From Roseococcus sp. SYP-B2431 (GTDB lineage Bacteria; Pseudomonadota; Alphaproteobacteria; Acetobacterales; Acetobacteraceae), in NCBI RefSeq assembly GCF_004336745.1, contig NZ_SJXD01000026.1, forward strand, positions 62,001-126,000: 64,000 bases of DNA, read 5' to 3'. The translations under genes were made by a program, and so were the position numbers. Each line of letters begins with the position of its first letter. The first letter of the stretch is position 1. This document shows, one piece after another, positions 9,330 through 17,911 of the stretch. The notes under the pieces were generated by a model. The model was not told the origin of the DNA, did not search any database, and saw only the letters and a list, made by a program, of their open reading frames with translations.

Positions 9330-10682
9330 TCAAGCCGCGCGCTGCTCGTCGAGCTGGCGCAGCGCCGCTTCCAGATGCGCGTCAAGCGCGTTGAGACCGG
9401 CGGCCATGGCCGCCGCGTCCTGCGTCTCGGCGCCCCGCTCGATCCATTCCAGGGGCGAGGCCAGCTCGGTCAGGCTGAAGTTCGAGGCGAGGCCCCGCAT
9501 GGCATGCGCCTGAGCCTTGGCCGCCTCGACATCGGCGGCCACGACGGCCTCGCGCAGCAGCGGCGCCCGGCTTTCCAGCTCCGCGCGGCAAAGGCGGCGG
9601 GCCTCGTTGCCGGCCGTGTTGGGCGTTGCCTGGTCGGTCACGCCCTCGATCAGCCGGCTGCCGTCCGCCATCGGCGAGAGACGCACCTGCGGCCGCTGGC
9701 CGCGCTCGCGCCGACGGGGACCGCTGCGCGTGTCGAGGTGGCGCAGCAGCATGCCGAGCTGCAGGTCCCGCCGCAGCAGCCCCGCCGGCACCAGCGCGGC
9801 GAAGGCGGCGTTCCAGGCGCAGAGGCGTTCCGAGGCGTCGATCAGCGCGGCGGGCCCCGGCCAGGCCTCGATCAGGGCCGCGTCCCGGCGCTCGGCGGCG
9901 ACGCGCTCGGCCTGGGTGAGCCGCATCCGCGCCTCGTTCACGCTCAGCTGCGCAGCATGCCGCGCGAGGCTGCCACGCAGCGCGGCGAGCTTGCGCTGCG
10001 CGCGCTCACGCGCCGCGACCTGCTGCTGGAAGATAGCCCCGATCAGGAAGAGGCCGACGACCGGGAAGAACCAGTAGAAGATCGCCACGCCGTGCGAGCG
10101 CGCGACGCCCTCGACCCGAAGGCTGCCCTCGTGCAGCCAGTGGCTCACGCGGACGGAATGGCCATAGCCGGCCGGCAGCGCCAGGGCCGCCAGCTCCACG
10201 CCCTGCGCGGTCAGCAGCCGCAGCCCTGTTCCGGGCATCGGCGTCAGCCGCGCTTCGAGCGTCGAGATGGGCAGCCGCTGCGAGGCGGTGGGGGCGCCGG
10301 GCGCGGAAGGCGCCAGGACGGCGAGCATCTCCGGCGCCAGTCCCTCTTCCAGCGGCAGGAAGACGAGGTGGCCGGGCGTGGCCCCGTCCAGCCGCCGCGC
10401 CGTGCCGGCCGGCAAGGGCCCGAGCGTCACGCCGGCGACCAGCGCGCCGTCCTGCTGCGCGCGGCGGAGCCGGCCCTCGGCCGTCAGGATCTCGCCGCGG
10501 AGGGCCAGGGCCGCCCGGGCCGCGGATTCGCCCGCCAGCGCCAGGGCCGTCTGCTCCGAGGCGCGGGAGGCCTGCTCGACAAGGAGCCAGGTGCAGGCGA
10601 GCAGCGTCGCGACCAGGACCATGAAGGCGGCGGAGGACCGGTGCGTCAAAGCGCGGATCAGCTCGCGGCCTCCCATGGCCAT
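9330..10682 (-). CDS. Membrane sensor protein ending in a histidine phosphotransfer (Hpt) domain
   Basis: The protein has 450 residues. A first membrane helix (about 17-38) is followed by an extracytoplasmic region to about 205, a second helix (FYWFFPVVGLFLIGAI) and a coiled-coil rich in Arg/Glu/Ala. A PAS-like stretch (CAWNAAFAALV) comes next, then a C-terminal helical bundle with HAMRGLASNF whose His393 fits the Hpt phospho-acceptor. No HisKA or HATPase domain is present, so it cannot autophosphorylate. It should be a membrane-tethered relay in a multistep phosphorelay. No partner kinase or receiver lies next to it; it is divergent from icd. Confidence 0.75.
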   Translation of the reverse strand: MAMGGRELIRALTHRSSAAFMVLVATLLACTWLLVEQASRASEQTALALAGESAARAALALRGEILTAEGRLRRAQQDGALVAGVTLGPLPAGTARRLDGATPGHLVFLPLEEGLAPEMLAVLAPSAPGAPTASQRLPISTLEARLTPMPGTGLRLLTAQGVELAALALPAGYGHSVRVSHWLHEGSLRVEGVARSHGVAIFYWFFPVVGLFLIGAIFQQQVAARERAQRKLAALRGSLARHAAQLSVNEARMRLTQAERVAAERRDAALIEAWPGPAALIDASERLCAWNAAFAALVPAGLLRRDLQLGMLLRHLDTRSGPRRRERGQRPQVRLSPMADGSRLIEGVTDQATPNTAGNEARRLCRAELESRAPLLREAVVAADVEAAKAQAHAMRGLASNFSLTELASPLEWIERGAETQDAAAMAAGLNALDAHLEAALRQLDEQRAA

Positions 10683-10821
10683 GGATGGATCGTTCCGGGC
10701 AATGTTCAGGCGCGCAATAAATAGACAGCGCTCATGGCGTGCAAGCAGGGATTTCCAGGCATCTCCCTTGCCGCCCTTTCGGGCCGGTGCGAATGTGCGG
10801 CCCGCATCGCAACAGCAGGAC

Positions 10822-10840
10822 GGCCCCCGCCGAAGGGGCC
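10822..10840 (+). promoter_or_regulatory. Leader hairpin upstream of icd
   Basis: GGCCCC and GGGGCC form a six-base stem with a seven-base loop, ending 17 bases before the icd start. The ribosome site TTAGGAT lies between hairpin and ATG. It may stabilise the messenger; no T-tract follows. Confidence 0.35.
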
Positions 10841-10857
10841 AGTGAGGGTATTAGGAT

Positions 10858-12072
10858 ATGGCGAAGATCAAGGTGAAGACCCCCGTCGTCGAAATGGACG
10901 GCGACGAGATGACCCGGATCATCTGGGCCTTCATCAAGGACAAGCTGATCCACCCCTACCTCGACATCGACCTGAAGTACTACGACCTCGGCATCGAGTA
11001 CCGCGATCAGACGGACGACCAGGTCACGGTCGACGCAGCGAATGCCACGAAGCAGTACGGCGTCGGCGTGAAGTGCGCGACCATCACGCCGGACGAGGCC
11101 CGCGTGAAGGAGTTCGGCCTGAAGAAGATGTGGAAGTCGCCCAACGGCACGATCCGCAACATCCTCGACGGCACGATCTTCCGCGAGCCGATCATCTGCC
11201 AGAACGTTCCCCGCCTGGTGCCGCACTGGTCCAAGCCGATCGTCGTCGGCCGCCATGCCTATGGCGACATCTACCGCTCGGTCGAGATGAAGGTCCCCGG
11301 CGCCGGCAAGGTGTCCATGACCTTCACGCCCGAGGGCGGCGCGCCGCAGGAGATCGGCGAGTTCTCCATGCCCGCGACCGGCGGCGTGGCGATGATGATC
11401 CACAATCTCAACAAGTCGATCGAGGGCTTCGCCCGCGCCTCGTTCAACTACGGCCTGGCCCGCAACTACTCGGTGTACTTCAGCCACAAGAACACCATCC
11501 TCAAGGCCTATGACGGCTCCTTCAAGGACATCTTCCGCGCCATCTACGACGCCGAGTTCAAGGCCGAGTACGAGAAGCGCGGCATCACCTACGAGGACCG
11601 CCTGATCGACGACATGGTGGCCTCGGCGCTGAAGTGGGAAGGCGGCTATATCTGGGCCTGCAAGAACTACGACGGCGACGTGCAGTCGGATATCGTGGCG
11701 CAGGGCTTCGGCTCGCTCGGCCTGATGACCTCGGTGCTGCTCTCGCCCGACGGCAATACGGTCGAGTCCGAGGCGGCGCACGGCACGGTGACGCGCCACT
11801 TCCGCGAGCACCAGAAGGGCCGCGAGACCTCGACCAACCCGATCGCCTCGATCTTCGCCTGGACGCGCGGCCTGGCCTATCGCGGCAAGTTCGACAACAC
11901 GCCGGACGTGGTGAACTTCGCCGAGACGCTGGAGAAGGTCTGCATCTCGACCGTCGAGGGCGGCCAGATGACCAAGGACCTCGCCATCCTGATCGGCAAG
12001 GACCAGGCCTATCTCTCCACCCAGGCCTTCCTCTCGGCGCTGGACGAGAATCTGAAGAAGGCCATGGCCTGA
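10858..12072 (+). CDS. icd: NADP-dependent isocitrate dehydrogenase (eukaryote-like type II)
   Basis: This 404-residue dimeric-type enzyme converts isocitrate to 2-oxoglutarate and CO2 in the TCA cycle, making NADPH. The start [19 protein letters not shown], the substrate loop [18 protein letters not shown], and the C-terminal [12 protein letters not shown] with [15 protein letters not shown] are diagnostic of the eukaryote-like subfamily common in alphaproteobacteria, not the E. coli type. No signal is present, so it is cytoplasmic. It is preceded by a leader hairpin and TTAGGAT. Confidence 0.97.
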   Translation: MAKIKVKTPVVEMDGDEMTRIIWAFIKDKLIHPYLDIDLKYYDLGIEYRDQTDDQVTVDAANATKQYGVGVKCATITPDEARVKEFGLKKMWKSPNGTIRNILDGTIFREPIICQNVPRLVPHWSKPIVVGRHAYGDIYRSVEMKVPGAGKVSMTFTPEGGAPQEIGEFSMPATGGVAMMIHNLNKSIEGFARASFNYGLARNYSVYFSHKNTILKAYDGSFKDIFRAIYDAEFKAEYEKRGITYEDRLIDDMVASALKWEGGYIWACKNYDGDVQSDIVAQGFGSLGLMTSVLLSPDGNTVESEAAHGTVTRHFREHQKGRETSTNPIASIFAWTRGLAYRGKFDNTPDVVNFAETLEKVCISTVEGGQMTKDLAILIGKDQAYLSTQAFLSALDENLKKAMA

Positions 12073-12116
12073 TGCCTCGCGGCGTCTCGCCCGCCTTTTC
12101 CGGGTGACCTGACGCC

Positions 12117-12794
12117 GTGAACCTGCTGGTGCCGCTCGACTACCTCGCGCTGGCCATCTTCTTCCTGTGCTGGGCGGGGTATTCGGCCATCGTGGACCGG
12201 ATCCCCGCCATCCGGTCCCGCTCGGTGATCGCCTCCATGGACGAGCACCGGCGGCGCTGGATGCTGGCGCTGCTCGACCGGGACAACCGGATCAGCGACG
12301 TTTCGATCGTCAACAACCTGATGACGAGCACCTCCTTCCTCGCCAACAACTCCATCTTCATCCTGGGCGGCCTCGTCGCGCTGCTGAGCGCCTCCGACCT
12401 CGGCCAGCGGGTGCTGGCCAACCTGCCCTTCTCCGATCCGCCCACCAACGAGATGGCCTGGGAGATGCGGATCTTCCTGCTGCTCTTCATCTTCATCCGC
12501 GCCTTCTTCGAGCTGACCTGGGCTCTGCGGCAGTTCAACTACACCTCGATCCTCATCGGCGGGCTCGGCCAGGGCGACGCCTATGTGGGCCAGGCCGAGG
12601 TCGCGGCGCAGGTCGCGAACCGCGCGGCGCGGCACTTCAACACGGGGCTGCGCGCCTATTACTTCGGGCTGGCGGCCCTGGGCTGGATCATCCATCCCGT
12701 CGCGCTGATCCTGGCCTCGCTGATCGTGCTGCGCGAGTTGCACCGGCGCGAGTTCCGCTCCGTCGTGCGTGAGGTCCTGTCGCGTGGCGGATAG
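12117..12794 (+). CDS. DUF599-family membrane protein
   Basis: This 225-residue protein has about four predicted membrane helices (residues 5-25, 75-95, 118-140 and 190-215) and the family signature NNLMTSTSFLANNSIFILGG. The charged HRRRWMLALLDRDNRISDVS lies between helices 1 and 2. Function is not established for this family. The start is a GTG at 12117. It overlaps the next gene by about 11 bases, suggesting co-translation. Confidence 0.8.
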   Translation: MNLLVPLDYLALAIFFLCWAGYSAIVDRIPAIRSRSVIASMDEHRRRWMLALLDRDNRISDVSIVNNLMTSTSFLANNSIFILGGLVALLSASDLGQRVLANLPFSDPPTNEMAWEMRIFLLLFIFIRAFFELTWALRQFNYTSILIGGLGQGDAYVGQAEVAAQVANRAARHFNTGLRAYYFGLAALGWIIHPVALILASLIVLRELHRREFRSVVREVLSRGG

Positions 12795-14343
12795 CGCGGC
12801 GCGCCATGTGGTCGCGCTGGCGCGGCGCGGCCTGCTGCGCGGCGCGGCCGGGCTTTCGGCCCTGGCGATGCTGCAGCCCTCCCTCGCCCGGCCGCAGGCG
12901 GTGGGCGATCCCTTCACGCTGGGCGTGGCCTCGGGCGATCCCTGGCCGGACGGGGCCGTGATCTGGACGCGGCTGGCCCCCGATCCGATGGCCGCCGGCG
13001 GCGGCATGGCGCCCCTGCCGGTCGAGGTGGCCTGGGAGGTCGCGGAGGACGAGCGCATGACGCGCGTGGCGCAGCGCGGCAGCCTCACCGCGACGCCGGC
13101 GCTCGGCCATTCCGTGCATGTCGAGCTGCGCGGTCTCCAGCCGGCACGGACCTATTTCTACCGCTTCCGTGCGGCCGGCCACGAGAGCCGCATCGGCCGC
13201 ACGCGTACCGCGCCGGAGCCGGACAGCGAGGCGTCCATCCGCTTCCTCAACGCCGGCTGCCAGAACTACGAGCACGGGCTCTTCACGGCCTGGCGCCACG
13301 CGGCCGCTGAAGAGGACATCGACTTTGTCTTCCACTACGGCGACTACATCTACGAATACCGCTCGCGGCCCGGCAGCCGGCCGCTCGCGCGGACGCATCA
13401 CAGCGCCGACGTGCTCACCCTCGAGGACTACCGCGCCCGCTACGCGCAGTACCGGCTGGACCAGGATCTCGCGGCCGCGCATGCCGCGCATCCCTTCGTC
13501 AGCAGCTACGACGACCACGAGATCGAGAACAACTGGGCCGGCCTGATCAGCCAGCGCGACGGCCTGCGCTTCCCGGACCGCACCTCGCCCGAGATCTTCG
13601 CGCTGCGCGCCGCCGCCGCCTTCCAGGCCTGGTACGAGAACATGCCGGTCCGCGCCGCCGCCCTGCCGCGCGGCGTGGACATCACCGCCTACCGCCGCCT
13701 GCGCTTCGGCCGCGCGCTCGACCTGCACGTGCTGGACACGCGCCGCTTCCGCGACGACCAGCCCTGCGGCGACGGCCGCGTCGCGCGCTGCGAGGCCGTG
13801 GCGCGGCCCGAAGCGCAGATGCTCGGCCCGGCTCAGGAAAACTGGCTGCACGCGGGCCTCGCGGCCAGCGGGGCGCGCTGGCAGGTGGTGGCGCAGCAGG
13901 TCTTCCTCGCGGAGCGGCCCTTCGTCGACGGCACCCGCTCGATGGACAGCTGGGACGGCTATCCGGCGGCGCGGGCCCGGCTGCTCGGGATGCTCGGCGG
14001 GCGCGACGCGGTGGCCCTGACGGGCGACATCCATTCAGCCTGGGCCAATGACGTCGCGGCGCGCCCCGGCGAGCGGCCCGCGCTGGTGGAGTTCGTCGGC
14101 ACCTCGATCGCGAGCAACGGGGACGGCGGCGAGGCGGTGAACTACGCGGCCGGGCTCATGGCCGCGCAGCCGCATCTCCGCTTCCACAACAACCGCCGCG
14201 GCTACACCCTGCACGTCGCCCGCGCGGATCGCGTGGAGGCGATCTACCGCGCCGTGCCCTATGTGGTCCGGCCCGACGCGCCGCGCGAGGATCGCGGGCA
14301 TTTCGTCACCTTCGCCGGGCGCCCCGGGGTGGTTGCGGCCTAG
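12784..14343 (+). CDS. PhoD-like alkaline phosphatase/phosphodiesterase, Tat-exported
   Basis: This 519-residue protein has an early ARRGLLRGAAGLSALAML twin-arginine signal. The PhoD N-terminal domain FTLGVASGDPWPDGAVIWTRL is followed by the metallophosphatase core: NAGCQNY, FHYGDYIYEY, SSYDDHEIENNW and TGDIHSAW. These are the metal ligands of PhoD, so it should hydrolyse phosphomono- or diesters in the periplasm and help phosphate scavenging. The GTG at 12784 overlaps the previous stop and has GAGG eight bases upstream; a GTG at 12769 is the alternative. It forms an operon with the DUF599 gene. Confidence 0.9.
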   Translation: MADSAARHVVALARRGLLRGAAGLSALAMLQPSLARPQAVGDPFTLGVASGDPWPDGAVIWTRLAPDPMAAGGGMAPLPVEVAWEVAEDERMTRVAQRGSLTATPALGHSVHVELRGLQPARTYFYRFRAAGHESRIGRTRTAPEPDSEASIRFLNAGCQNYEHGLFTAWRHAAAEEDIDFVFHYGDYIYEYRSRPGSRPLARTHHSADVLTLEDYRARYAQYRLDQDLAAAHAAHPFVSSYDDHEIENNWAGLISQRDGLRFPDRTSPEIFALRAAAAFQAWYENMPVRAAALPRGVDITAYRRLRFGRALDLHVLDTRRFRDDQPCGDGRVARCEAVARPEAQMLGPAQENWLHAGLAASGARWQVVAQQVFLAERPFVDGTRSMDSWDGYPAARARLLGMLGGRDAVALTGDIHSAWANDVAARPGERPALVEFVGTSIASNGDGGEAVNYAAGLMAAQPHLRFHNNRRGYTLHVARADRVEAIYRAVPYVVRPDAPREDRGHFVTFAGRPGVVAA

Positions 14344-14382
14344 CGCCTGTCCTAGCCTGCCTCCGGAAACGAGGAGGGGCGG

Positions 14383-15273
14383 ATGGCACGCATCGGTTTC
14401 GTCGGGCTCGGCAATATGGGGCTGCCCATGGCGCGCAATCTCGCGCGGAAGGGCCACGAGGTGCGCGGCTACGACCTCAGCGCCGCCGCGATGGACGCTG
14501 CGGCGGAGGGCGGCGTTGGGCGCGCGCAATCCGCCGCCGACGCGGCACGGGGCGCCGATTTCGTCATCTCCATGCTGCCGGCCGGCGCGCATGTGAAGGA
14601 CGCCTGGCTGGGCGCCGGTGGCCAAGGGGGAGGCATGGCGGCGGCCTGCGATCCGCAGGCGGTGCTGATCGACTGCTCCACCATCGACGTCGAGACGGCT
14701 CGCTCCGTCGCGGCCGGACGGCCCATGCTCGACGCGCCGGTGTCCGGCGGCACCATGGGCGCCGAGGCCGGCACGCTCACCTTCATGGTGGGCGGCGACG
14801 CGGCGGCCTTCGCGAGCGCGAAGCCGATCTTCGAGGCCATGGGCCGCACCATCGTCCATTGCGGCGAGGCCGGCGCGGGGCAAGCCGCCAAGCTCTGCAA
14901 CAACATGCTGCTGGCCATCTGCATGATCGGCACGGGCGAGGCCTTCACCCTGGCGGAGAAGCTCGGCCTCAGCCACGAGGCGCTGTTCGAGGTCGCGAGC
15001 AAGTCCTCGGGCCAGAGCTGGGCGCTGACCACCTATTGCCCGGTCCCCGGCCCGGTGCCCGGCAGCCCGGCCAATCGCGACTACAGGCCCGGCTTCGCGA
15101 CGGCGCTGATGCTGAAGGATCTCGGCCTGTCGCAGCAGGCGGCCGAGGCGGCCGGCGCGGCCACGCCCCTGGGTGCCGCGGCGCTGGAGCTGTACCGGCG
15201 CTTCGCCGAGGGCGGCGGTGCCGGCACGGACTTCTCGGGCATCATCAATATGCTGCGCGGGACCGCGCGGTAG
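14383..15273 (+). CDS. mmsB: NAD(P)-dependent beta-hydroxyacid dehydrogenase, 3-hydroxyisobutyrate dehydrogenase-like
   Basis: This 296-residue enzyme has the N-terminal Rossmann motif IGFVGLGNMGLPMARNL, the substrate loop DAPVSGGTMGAEAGTLTFMVGG and the catalytic Lys in GAGQAAKLCNNMLLA. The insert with NRDYRPGFATALMLKDL is typical of MmsB. It should oxidise 3-hydroxyisobutyrate to methylmalonate semialdehyde in valine breakdown. No other valine genes are adjacent, so tartronate-semialdehyde-reductase-like use is possible. A GAGGAGGGGCGG lies just before the ATG. Confidence 0.85.
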   Translation: MARIGFVGLGNMGLPMARNLARKGHEVRGYDLSAAAMDAAAEGGVGRAQSAADAARGADFVISMLPAGAHVKDAWLGAGGQGGGMAAACDPQAVLIDCSTIDVETARSVAAGRPMLDAPVSGGTMGAEAGTLTFMVGGDAAAFASAKPIFEAMGRTIVHCGEAGAGQAAKLCNNMLLAICMIGTGEAFTLAEKLGLSHEALFEVASKSSGQSWALTTYCPVPGPVPGSPANRDYRPGFATALMLKDLGLSQQAAEAAGAATPLGAAALELYRRFAEGGGAGTDFSGIINMLRGTAR

Positions 15274-15360
15274 CCTCCGGCGGCGCCCGGCCCCTCCGAT
15301 CCCCCTGGCGTGAGGCTCGCGCGTCATCCCATAATCGGACGGCAGCCCAGGAGACCGCCG

Positions 15361-16365
15361 ATGCGCACCCGCTACAGGATGGAACGCCGCGCCTTAGGCG
15401 GCCTCGTCCTCACCGCCGTCCCGGGCGCCCGCATCGCCGTCGCGCAGAGCCTCGACCGTGTCTCCTTCCACACCAACTGGCGCGCCCAGGCCGAGCAGGG
15501 CGGCTACTACCAGGCCGTGGCCGCGGGCATCTACCGGCGCTACGGCATCGAGTGCGAGCTGCGCCAGGGCGGCCCGCAGCTCGACCCCGTGCGGCTGATG
15601 CTCATGGGCCGCGTGGACATGATCATGTCCAACGGCTTCCAGGCCCTGACCTATGTGCGCGAGAACGTCCCGGCGCTGACCATCGCCGCGATGATGCAGA
15701 AGGATCCCCAGGTGCTGATGACCCATGCGGGCAACGGCATCGGGAGCTTCGAGGACATGCGCGGCAAGCCCATCCTGGTGGGCTCCGGCGGACGGGTGAC
15801 CTATTGGCCCTTCCTCAAGTCCCGCTTCGGCTTCACCGACGCGCAGGTCCGTCCCTACACCTTCAACCTGCAGCCCTTCCTGCTCGACCGCACGGCCATC
15901 CAGCAGGGCTTCCTCTCCTCGGAACCGCTTTCCGCGATCCAGGCCGGCGCCACGCCGCGCGTCTTCCTCATCGCCGATGCCGGCTACGAGAATTACCAGA
16001 CCACGATCGACCTTCAGCGCAGCTTCCTCGACAACCGGCCGGACGTCGTGCAGCGCTTCGTGAGCGCGAGCATCGAGGGCTGGACGCAGTATATGCGGGG
16101 CCAGGACATCGCGGCCGCCAATCGCCTCATCATCCGCGACAATCCGGAGATGACGGAAGAGCGCATCGCCTACGCGATCCGCGTGATGAACGAGGCCGGC
16201 ATCGTGATCTCGGGCGACGCCACGACGATGGGCGTGGGCGCCATGACCGATGCGCGTTGGGAGCGCTTCTACCACACGATGCGCGATGCCGGCGTCTATC
16301 CGCCGGGGCTCGATGTCCGCCGCGCCTATGATCTGCGCTTCGTGAACCAGCGGGTCGGGCTCTGA
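15361..16365 (+). CDS. ABC transporter substrate-binding protein, NMT1/THI5-like
   Basis: This 334-residue periplasmic binding protein begins RTRYRMERRALGGLVLTAVPG, an export signal. The mature part starts VSFHTNWRAQAEQGGYYQAVAAGIYRRYG, a hallmark of NMT1/ThiY/SsuA-type proteins binding small aromatic or sulfonate-like ligands. The ATPase and permease follow directly, so this is a complete importer. The start at 15361 follows AGGAG. The ligand (pyrimidine precursor, riboflavin, sulfonate or nitrile) cannot be told from sequence. Confidence 0.9.
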   Translation: MRTRYRMERRALGGLVLTAVPGARIAVAQSLDRVSFHTNWRAQAEQGGYYQAVAAGIYRRYGIECELRQGGPQLDPVRLMLMGRVDMIMSNGFQALTYVRENVPALTIAAMMQKDPQVLMTHAGNGIGSFEDMRGKPILVGSGGRVTYWPFLKSRFGFTDAQVRPYTFNLQPFLLDRTAIQQGFLSSEPLSAIQAGATPRVFLIADAGYENYQTTIDLQRSFLDNRPDVVQRFVSASIEGWTQYMRGQDIAAANRLIIRDNPEMTEERIAYAIRVMNEAGIVISGDATTMGVGAMTDARWERFYHTMRDAGVYPPGLDVRRAYDLRFVNQRVGL

Positions 16366-16391
16366 TCGCGCGCGATTCTGCGGGTGCAGAG

Positions 16392-17150
16392 GTGGGGCGG
16401 CCAAGCGGCGATCTCCTGGCGCTCCGCGGGGTCTCGAAGCGCTTTCCGAAGGGCGTTGCCGCCGTCGAGGATGTCAGCCTCGACGTCGCGGAGGGCGACT
16501 TCCTGGCGCTGCTCGGCCCCTCCGGCTGCGGCAAGTCCACCCTGCTCCGCATGGTCGCGGGACTGACCGGGCCCAGCGCCGGCCGCCTCGACTGGGGGCG
16601 CGACGCAAGCCGCGAGATCGGCTTCGTCTTCCAGGAGCCGACGCTGATGCCCTGGGCGACCGCGCTGCGCAACGTCGCCCTGCCGCTGGAACTGGCCGGC
16701 GTCCCGCACGCCGAAGCCGGGCGCCGCGCGCGGGAATGGCTCGCACGCGTGGAGCTTTCGGGCTTCGAGGAGGCCTATCCCCGCGCCCTCTCCGGCGGCA
16801 TGCGCATGCGCGTCTCCATCGCCCGGGCGCTGGTCACGCGGCCGCGCCTGCTGCTGATGGACGAGCCCTTCGCGGCGCTGGACGAGATCACTCGCTTCCG
16901 CCTCAACGCCGACCTGCTGAAGCTCTGGCAGGAGGAGCGCTTCACCGCGATCTTCGTGACGCATTCGGTCTTCGAGAGCGTCTACCTGGCCGAGCGCATC
17001 CTGGTGATGACGCCTCGCCCGGGCCGCATCGCCGCCGAGCTGCGCGTCCCGCCGGAGGACCGCGCCACGCCGGACTTCCGCACCTCCGCGGTCTATGCCG
17101 CGCATTGCCGCGCCGTCTCGCAGGCCCTGGGCGGCGCCATGGCGGCATGA
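16392..17150 (+). CDS. ABC transporter ATP-binding protein (SsuB/TauB type)
   Basis: This 252-residue nucleotide-binding subunit has Walker A GPSGCGKST, Q-loop FVFQEP, signature LSGGMRMRVSIARAL, Walker B LLLMDEPF and the switch THSVFE. The early coupling sequence TLMPWATALRNV is typical of the nitrate/sulfonate/taurine subfamily. The GTG at 16392 is chosen, with GCAGAG before it. The 3' end overlaps the permease start by four bases (ATGA), so the two are translationally coupled. Confidence 0.92.
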   Translation: MGRPSGDLLALRGVSKRFPKGVAAVEDVSLDVAEGDFLALLGPSGCGKSTLLRMVAGLTGPSAGRLDWGRDASREIGFVFQEPTLMPWATALRNVALPLELAGVPHAEAGRRAREWLARVELSGFEEAYPRALSGGMRMRVSIARALVTRPRLLLMDEPFAALDEITRFRLNADLLKLWQEERFTAIFVTHSVFESVYLAERILVMTPRPGRIAAELRVPPEDRATPDFRTSAVYAAHCRAVSQALGGAMAA

Positions 17151-17911
17151 GCCTCGCGCTGCGCGTCCTCGCGCCGCTGGTCGTCGGCCTGCTGGTGCTG
17201 GGCGGGTGGGAATGGGGCGTGCGCCATTACGCGGTCCCGCCCTATATCCTGCCCGGCCCGATGCTGATCGTGCGGACGCTGGGGCAGGACTGGGGCACGC
17301 TGGCGCCCTCGCTGCTCGTCACCATGCGGATCACCTTCCTGGCGCTCCTCGTGGCGGCCACGCTGGGCCTGCTGCTCGCCATCCTCTTCGCGCAGTCGCG
17401 CGTGATCGAGATGTCGCTCTTCCCCTATGCGGTGGTGCTCCAGGTGACGCCGATCGTGGCCATCGCGCCGCTCATCATCGTCTGGGCCGACGACCTGACG
17501 CTGGCCCTGCTGATCTGCGCCTGGATCGTCGCCTTCTTCCCGATCCTGTCCAATACGGCGCAGGGGCTGAACAGCGTCGATCCCAACCTGCGCGACCTCT
17601 TCCGCCTCTACCGCGCGAGCCGCTGGCAGGTGCTGTGGCGCCTGCAGCTGCCGAGCGCCCTGCCCTATTTCCTCGCCGGGCTGCGCATTTCGGGCGGGCT
17701 GTCGCTGATCGGAGCGATCGTCGCGGAATTCGTGGCGGGCACGGGCGGGGCGTCCTCGGGCCTGGCCTCGCGCATCCTGGAAGCCGGCTACCAGCTCCAG
17801 ATCCCCCGCATGTTCGCGGCGCTGGTGCTGGTCTCCGGCTTCGGCATCCTGATCTTCGGGGCGCTCACGCTGCTCTCGCACCTGCTGCTGCGGCGCTGGC
17901 ATCAGCCCTGA
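17147..17911 (+). CDS. ABC transporter permease (SsuC/TauC type)
   Basis: This 254-residue inner-membrane protein has about six helices. The EAA-like coupling loop is LFRLYRASRWQVLWRLQLPSALPYFLAGLRIS. The first helix LAPLVVGLLVLGGWEWGV and the following VPPYILPGP match the BPD_transp_1 permeases of NMT1-type systems. The ATG overlaps the ATPase stop. It is the last gene of the three-gene importer and overlaps the convergent membrane-protein gene by 10 bases. Confidence 0.92.
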   Translation: MSLALRVLAPLVVGLLVLGGWEWGVRHYAVPPYILPGPMLIVRTLGQDWGTLAPSLLVTMRITFLALLVAATLGLLLAILFAQSRVIEMSLFPYAVVLQVTPIVAIAPLIIVWADDLTLALLICAWIVAFFPILSNTAQGLNSVDPNLRDLFRLYRASRWQVLWRLQLPSALPYFLAGLRISGGLSLIGAIVAEFVAGTGGASSGLASRILEAGYQLQIPRMFAALVLVSGFGILIFGALTLLSHLLLRRWHQP

